From Symbiotaphrina buchneri (taxonomy: Eukaryota; Ascomycota; Symbiotaphrinales; Symbiotaphrinaceae), in assembly GCA_001599915.1 (NCBI GenBank), contig BCIG01000001.1, positions 682,001 to 746,000 of the forward strand: a stretch of DNA of 64,000 nucleotides. Reading direction: 5' to 3'. Shown piece by piece: positions 59,150 through 64,000 of the stretch (its first letter is position 1; every line of letters starts with the position of its first letter). The position numbers and the translations under genes were made by a program. A model generated the notes under the pieces. The model saw only the letters and a list, made by a program, of their open reading frames with translations. It searched no databases and was not told the DNA's origin.

Positions 59150-59963
59150 GCTCGAAGTGTGGACCGAGCATGGTCGAGATGGCCGGGAGAAAGGAAGAAG
59201 GGAGCGACGGAGCGAGGCGAAGAGTTGAGATTGAAAGCATTGCATATGGATGGCGCAGCAAGGGAGAACAATCACATTGATGTAGACAAATTCCACCTGA
59301 GCCAAGCAGAACCAGATTATGACCACATTTCTGATCATCACAACGACTTCCGAGCCCTGCATTCCCAAGAGCAGAAGCAATGTGGCACAGACCCGCTCTC
59401 CAGTGCGAGTTGCGATCGTGAGCTCCGGGATACAGGATAACATGTGGCTCAGCGGATGGCGAGTGTGATGGCGTCTGCTGACCTAGCAAAAATATCAATG
59501 TACGGTATGCTTAAGACGTTTGAGATCTATGGGTAACGAGTATTGAGCAATTTATTGAACGCAACCAAGTTTCTCTAATGGCGATAAGCAAGCTATTAGA
59601 ATCTCAAGACATTTTACTCCCACCGAGCGCTGCCGGGAGACAATATCTGGACAGTAACTGAATATCTTAGGTACAGAAGGTTGCGGGCTTTTCAAACCGC
59701 TCTGATGCGTCCGTCCATGGTCATGAACAACATGTTCGTAGCCGGAAAGGTTAGCAGCCTCTTGGCGACGATGCTCCGTGCCGGTTAAGCATCTGTCAAC
59801 GCCCTTGGCAGAGAAAGCTTGGTTCCCCCCAAGGGTCCCGCACCATAATAGAAGGAGCATGACGGGGTCCGGGTTTGGCGGCAGAATCGACGGCCTCGCC
59901 GGCGGGGAGCCAATGGGCGGGCCGGACGCGAAGGCGGTGGCCGGTCGGGCGGCGGTACCGGGG
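59150..59963. other. Intergenic before gap
   Basis: About 800 bases without a supported gene; the right end becomes very GC-rich (GGCGGGGAGCC, GGGCGGCGG) just before the gap. Confidence 0.5.
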
Positions 59964-60213
59964 NNNNNNNNNNNNNNNNNNNNNNNNNNNNNNNNNNNNN
60001 NNNNNNNNNNNNNNNNNNNNNNNNNNNNNNNNNNNNNNNNNNNNNNNNNNNNNNNNNNNNNNNNNNNNNNNNNNNNNNNNNNNNNNNNNNNNNNNNNNNN
60101 NNNNNNNNNNNNNNNNNNNNNNNNNNNNNNNNNNNNNNNNNNNNNNNNNNNNNNNNNNNNNNNNNNNNNNNNNNNNNNNNNNNNNNNNNNNNNNNNNNNN
60201 NNNNNNNNNNNNN
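59964..60213. other. Assembly gap (250 N)
   Basis: A run of N following a GC-rich stretch. Sequence content is unknown, and any frame crossing it is artificial. Confidence 0.95.
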
Positions 60214-61470
60214 GCTGATGATGCGGCACTGCAGGCCTGTCGCCCACCATCGCCGTACATGCAGATGGGATGGAAAATACGTTCTGGGCCTAGTGGCTTG
60301 GCCTTCCAGCCGTCAAGCCGTTGATGTGCTAGCGAAGCGGGGAGGAACAAAACAAATAGCGTACTGCTTGAGTCCTTTTAGAAAATCGCGAACCATTTCA
60401 TGGTCGCAGGTCTTCGATCGATGCCGGCAGAAGGTCAAGCTCGGGGAGACGCACCATCCTATGACATGATAGGACTCGTCCAATAGGAGCCTGAGGCAAG
60501 TCGACCGCTTCTCCATGATGTGTCATCCATGTCCAACAAGGCTTCTGGGTTTCTCTAGACTGCTGGCCCAACAGCATAACCAAATTCTAAGTCTTGCGGC
60601 TCTGCATCTTCCCCGACTTTCATAACATCGGCCAGGTCCGCAACGTCAGCTGGCCTCTCCCTGAGATCCAGCTCCATAAACCTGCAGATGAAATCTCTGT
60701 CTCCAACCGGTTCAAGATTAGCCCCGCTCATCATTCTATCAGTTGATATATCGACGGCTGCAGTCCGTAATGCCTGCCGACATCCCGCACGAGACGCCCG
60801 CGCATAAACAAGAGGCGGCTTGATCATTGCCAAGACACTTCAAGGGAGCACTCGGTGCAAACTGTCTCTTCCGGAGATTTCGACATGAGGAGTACCGTAA
60901 CAGTTTATGATAAGGATAACGACAACGGCAATCCCAAAGCCGTTGTTCCTGTCTTGGAAACTGGCGACGAGTTTTAGAATCGGTTTACTGTCTAATCATT
61001 AATCCGCTTCAGATAGCAATCTCAGCCCTCATGCCTGGGCTGATGAAAGACAAAATCCATAGATCTCGCCTGTGGTGCACCGTGAGGGCGTTCCCTGTGG
61101 CTCAGTGTCTGGATGTGTTTTGTACACTCCAGGATTATCGTGAGATTCCCAGATACGGCAGGCTCCACATGATACACTTGACCAAGAATTTTACTGCCAC
61201 TTTCTCGTGCTATATAAATCAAATGACGACAGTTAGTATACTAAATCGAAAAGCAGCTGGTCTTCCCATGGAGTGAGTAGGAATCATTCATTACGCCTCC
61301 TCTGAAATCAAAGAATCTCCGTCACCCACATCCTCTTCATTGCTCATATCCTCCTCCGGACCCTATTCCCTTTCAGATGACGACAGCTCCGTTACCCGGT
61401 CACTGGAAAAGGGCGGTTCCGGCTCCTGCCCATCTTCTCCAACGTATAGGAGTGAAATATCTACCGGGAG
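60214..61470. other. Unassigned region, no clear gene
   Basis: Short frames on both strands. One minus-strand frame (60833-60555) reads MELDLRERPADVADLADVMK, and a plus-strand Ser-rich acidic tract (about 61290-61490, EIKESPSPTSSSLLISSSGP) is open, but neither has a start, a partner exon or a known domain. Possibly remnants of the decayed sequence further right. Confidence 0.3.
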
Positions 61471-63500
61471 GTGGTACCGTACTCGACGGGAGTAAGTAGT
61501 CGGGTGAATGGCGTCCCTAATTCCCTGTCATGTCAGATCTTGTACCGTAGCAACACGACGTATCAGTCGTTGGCACCCGTATGGTACCAGTGCTTTCTTT
61601 TATGGTGGGCCTGCAGAGGCGTAAACCATCTTATCTTCCACTGCTTTTGCCCTGCCGCCGAACTTGACATTCTTTGCTTTCATATAGGTCACAACGAAGC
61701 GGAAATAAAGGTAACGCCGTGCTGGGCGATTCTCGGACAAAAATCTCAACTCACGACCCTTATCGGCACCGCCAACGGCAACATGCTTTTTTTATCCTTG
61801 AGATCAGCATGTACGACGCGACTCGGCCTTGAAGGCGCCGCCCACTGTGGGGTGGTGATTCCATGGTGCACTCGAACCCCGTCACTGACCTAGGGGCTCG
61901 AGTGGACATCGCCCTTATCCTTGTCGGAATGTTAAATTTCCTCTTCAAGCCGTCCAGCGACACATCGTCACACCTCGGCAGCTCACTGATATTAGTATGG
62001 ACCGAGGAAAGCAGATAAACGAGCTCAATCTGACCATTGTTGAAGCGACGACCTCGCACATCGACGGCTTGATCGATGACAATGCCGCTGAAGAGGTTGA
62101 TTCATCTGCAGCAGGACGGGTCTGCGGGTTGGCTGTAGGCGGGGCTCTTTGAGAGATACCAGACGGGTGCCCAATTGGGCGGGCTACATTGGCAGCAGGC
62201 CGGGTTTGGATACTAGACTGGGCGCCTCCAGATATCACCTGGCTGGCTCCAACGCTCGACAGATCTGCCTGCAGCGTAGCGCTGCTTGGCCACATAGGAA
62301 GGGTGAACGAGGATCTCTCTGTCCACTCCTCACACACCGCCATGTCGTGAGCATTGTCGTTGGATGTCTCCTCATCAAGTTCTTCCCCGAAAAGTGCTCC
62401 GAGTGAGTCCTGGACCTCCGTGGCGGGGGCTCCCCCATCAGGGGGACGGAGTCCTCCTCTGGGATTCCCGCCTCCCTGCAAATTTGCAGGATCTTTGCAA
62501 GCACATCGGCGTTATGAAGGATTTGGTGAGCCATGGTGCTTGCTGGGGAGAAGGTGGTGACGTGTAGACCATTTTTGGCGATTTCAAGCGTATCATTCCC
62601 TGTAGCATGACCTCGCACCAACGAATCCATGCATGTGGACTGTGTAGAAGCAGGCGCATGCGTGACTGAAAATATTGATCCTTGGCCGGCAGGACGAGGT
62701 TTTCAAAGAGCTTTCTCAGGGTGGGGACGACCGGGAGAGCGATAGTGGCGATAAGCAGATCCAAGGGTACGGCGTAGCGTGAGGAACATGTTGATGATGG
62801 ACATGGGTATAGGTATTGCGCCTTACCAGCGATGACGCTCAGCAGATGCCCCTGTTTTGAAAGAACGTACTCCATCGAGTGCATCAAAGCCAACCCGAAA
62901 GCCGACCTTAGTCTCAACATATCGTGCGAGACTCCCTTCCTCCGCTTGTTTCCCGTTCGGTTCAGGGGCATTGCATCATGGGATCGATCCAGGCTCGAAT
63001 CTTCTTCTCCCTCCACGGCCGTATTCAACCCGTAATCCGGGGTGAGTTCTCACGCCCCTCTTCGGGAGGACTGGCTGCTTCATGTAGAGCCATGAGCTAT
63101 GTTGTGCTGTTCGTTTGTACTCTATTTCTCGAGACGCCACGGACTCTCCCAAGCTTTGAAGCATGTTTAGGGCTATTTCTGATAGTACCGGATAATGGTC
63201 CATGACTGATCGTCAGCCTTTGATAGGATATGGTGGAGACGTTCTGTGACGGGATGGTCTATCAGGGTCCTCGTATGGTGCAAAATTGTGATTCAATTTT
63301 GCTTGGAATGTCGCTGTTCGACCAACGTCCGCAAATAGTCTTTGAAGGGAAATCCAAGCCAGTCACCCGGAATGGGCCGTTCCTAGTGTCTCTGCTTCGG
63401 ATCGCTCCACAGGACATCGAGAGGCATAGACCAAGGTGAAGATCACTTGCAACAGCGACCTTTCTACTGTTGTGGCATACTTGCTCGGTTCAATATAGCC
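61471..63500 (-). pseudogene. Decayed unknown gene
   Basis: Leftward coding-like tracts in changing frames. About 63450-63225 reads LDVLWSDPKQRH and DYLRTLVEQRHSKQ with stops between. 63203-62976 gives ESVASREIEYKRTAQHSSWL, then 63028-62438 an open frame (LRLRSAFGLALMHSMEYVLS, PAKDQYFQSRMRLLLHSPHA). 62630-62400 gives MAHQILHNADVLAKILQICR. About 62110-61930 gives GRRFNNGQIELVYLLSSVHT, and about 61790-61610 reads SENRPARRYLYFRFVVTYMK. The consistent direction and amino-acid character argue for one former multi-exon gene, now with frameshifts and stops. I do not recognise the family. Confidence 0.35.
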
Positions 63501-64000
63501 CTGCCGCTTCCCGCCTGTCCTGGCACCCTCTCCATTTCATCCGCCAACGCGGCATCATAGGTGATCCTGTCACCTGGTACTGCCTCAGCATCGGCACTGC
63601 GGTACCATTCTTGCGGATCCACATCTGCCATGTGCTGATCCCCATCTCCTGCATTCTCCTGGGCTTGCAGTTGCCCTCTTCCTCGCCCTTGGCCTTGGCC
63701 ATGTCCTCCTCCTCCTCAGTTGACGCCGGCCGCCCAGCGGTCTCAACCATGTCGACTTCTGAGTCGGTTTGAACTACTCCTCCCTCGAATATACTCCACT
63801 AGGTAAGCTTCATAAACGAGGTCTCGGAGTTTCTCCAGTACTGCTTCCTTCTTGGAACTATCCTCTGTATCACTATTTCTTTTCTCCTTCTACCCTGCTG
63901 CTTGTGTTGCTGGTATTGCTGCTGACGGTGGTACTGTTGGCCCATCTGTTTCATCTGCTGCTATCGGCGGGGGTCGCCGTCAATATTAACAGTTGTGACG
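63501..64000. other. Window end, nothing assigned
   Basis: About 500 bases. A minus-strand frame at 63750-63490 has a Glu/Ala/Lys-rich start (ASTEEEEDMAKAKGEEEGN) and may be the upstream end of the decayed gene to the left. CTG/TGC-rich sequence fills the last 130 bases. Confidence 0.3.

Noticed and set aside
59552-60350. Long frames spanning 59964-60213
   Set aside because: They run through the N gap and are artefacts of unknown sequence.

Overview
The window is nuclear DNA of a filamentous ascomycete (Pezizomycotina; Eurotiomycetes or a close class is my best guess, low certainty). The evidence is: genes on both strands interrupted by 45-250 bp GT..AG introns, three complete Zn2Cys6 transcription factors plus a fragment of what looks like a fourth, MFS efflux pumps, and fungus-restricted families (Egh16-like, spherulin-4-like, a DUF3112-like membrane protein, fungal LtrA-like). 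Two N runs mark scaffold gaps at 48802-48838 and 59964-60213. Intron boundaries were placed by eye from splice signals and reading-frame phase; none has been checked against RNA.

Layout. 0.3-1.3 kb: GTP cyclohydrolase II (riboflavin synthesis). 2.3-7.1 kb: poorly preserved coding tracts of unknown function with direct repeats and a possible GIY-YIG-like remnant. 8.5-9.6 kb: a spherulin-4-like gene with one in-frame stop. 10.8-14.5 kb: a broken SNF2-type helicase locus on the minus strand with duplicated segments. 16.2-17.4 kb: membrane protein. 19.1-20.1 kb: C-terminal fragment of a regulator. 20.6-25.7 kb: a cluster of five small genes, the most unusual part of the window. Three encode a short Cys-rich zinc-ribbon-like motif, one of them together with a J-domain, and two are tandem J-domain-like/coiled-coil paralogues that have lost the HPD motif but keep the intron position of the J-domain gene. 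26.7-28.4 kb: choline-sulfatase with a likely frameshift near its 3' end. 31.0-35.4 kb: a secreted protein, a HAD-like protein lacking its nucleophile, and a small LSB1/PIN3-like protein without SH3. 35.6-48.8 kb: a transporter/regulator-rich block (TRI12-like MFS, P450 fragment, LtrA-like protein, Zn2Cys6 regulator divergent from a 14-TM-type MFS pump, and a second Zn2Cys6 gene with an in-frame TAG). 49.9-59.1 kb: secreted/surface and lipid functions (Egh16-like, GPI-anchored Ser-rich protein, a Zn2Cys6 regulator, lysophospholipase/phospholipase B). 60.2-64 kb: decayed, unrecognised coding sequence.

How the genes relate. Most are unlinked housekeeping or accessory genes. The 41.7-46.2 kb divergent regulator/pump pair looks like a self-contained efflux module. 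Choline-sulfatase would serve sulfur and choline scavenging, and the lysophospholipase would feed on phospholipids. Decayed genes (helicase, P450, regulator fragment, spherulin, sulfatase 3' end, second Zn2Cys6 gene) are frequent, so this is accessory, fast-evolving DNA; some single-base breaks could also be assembly errors.
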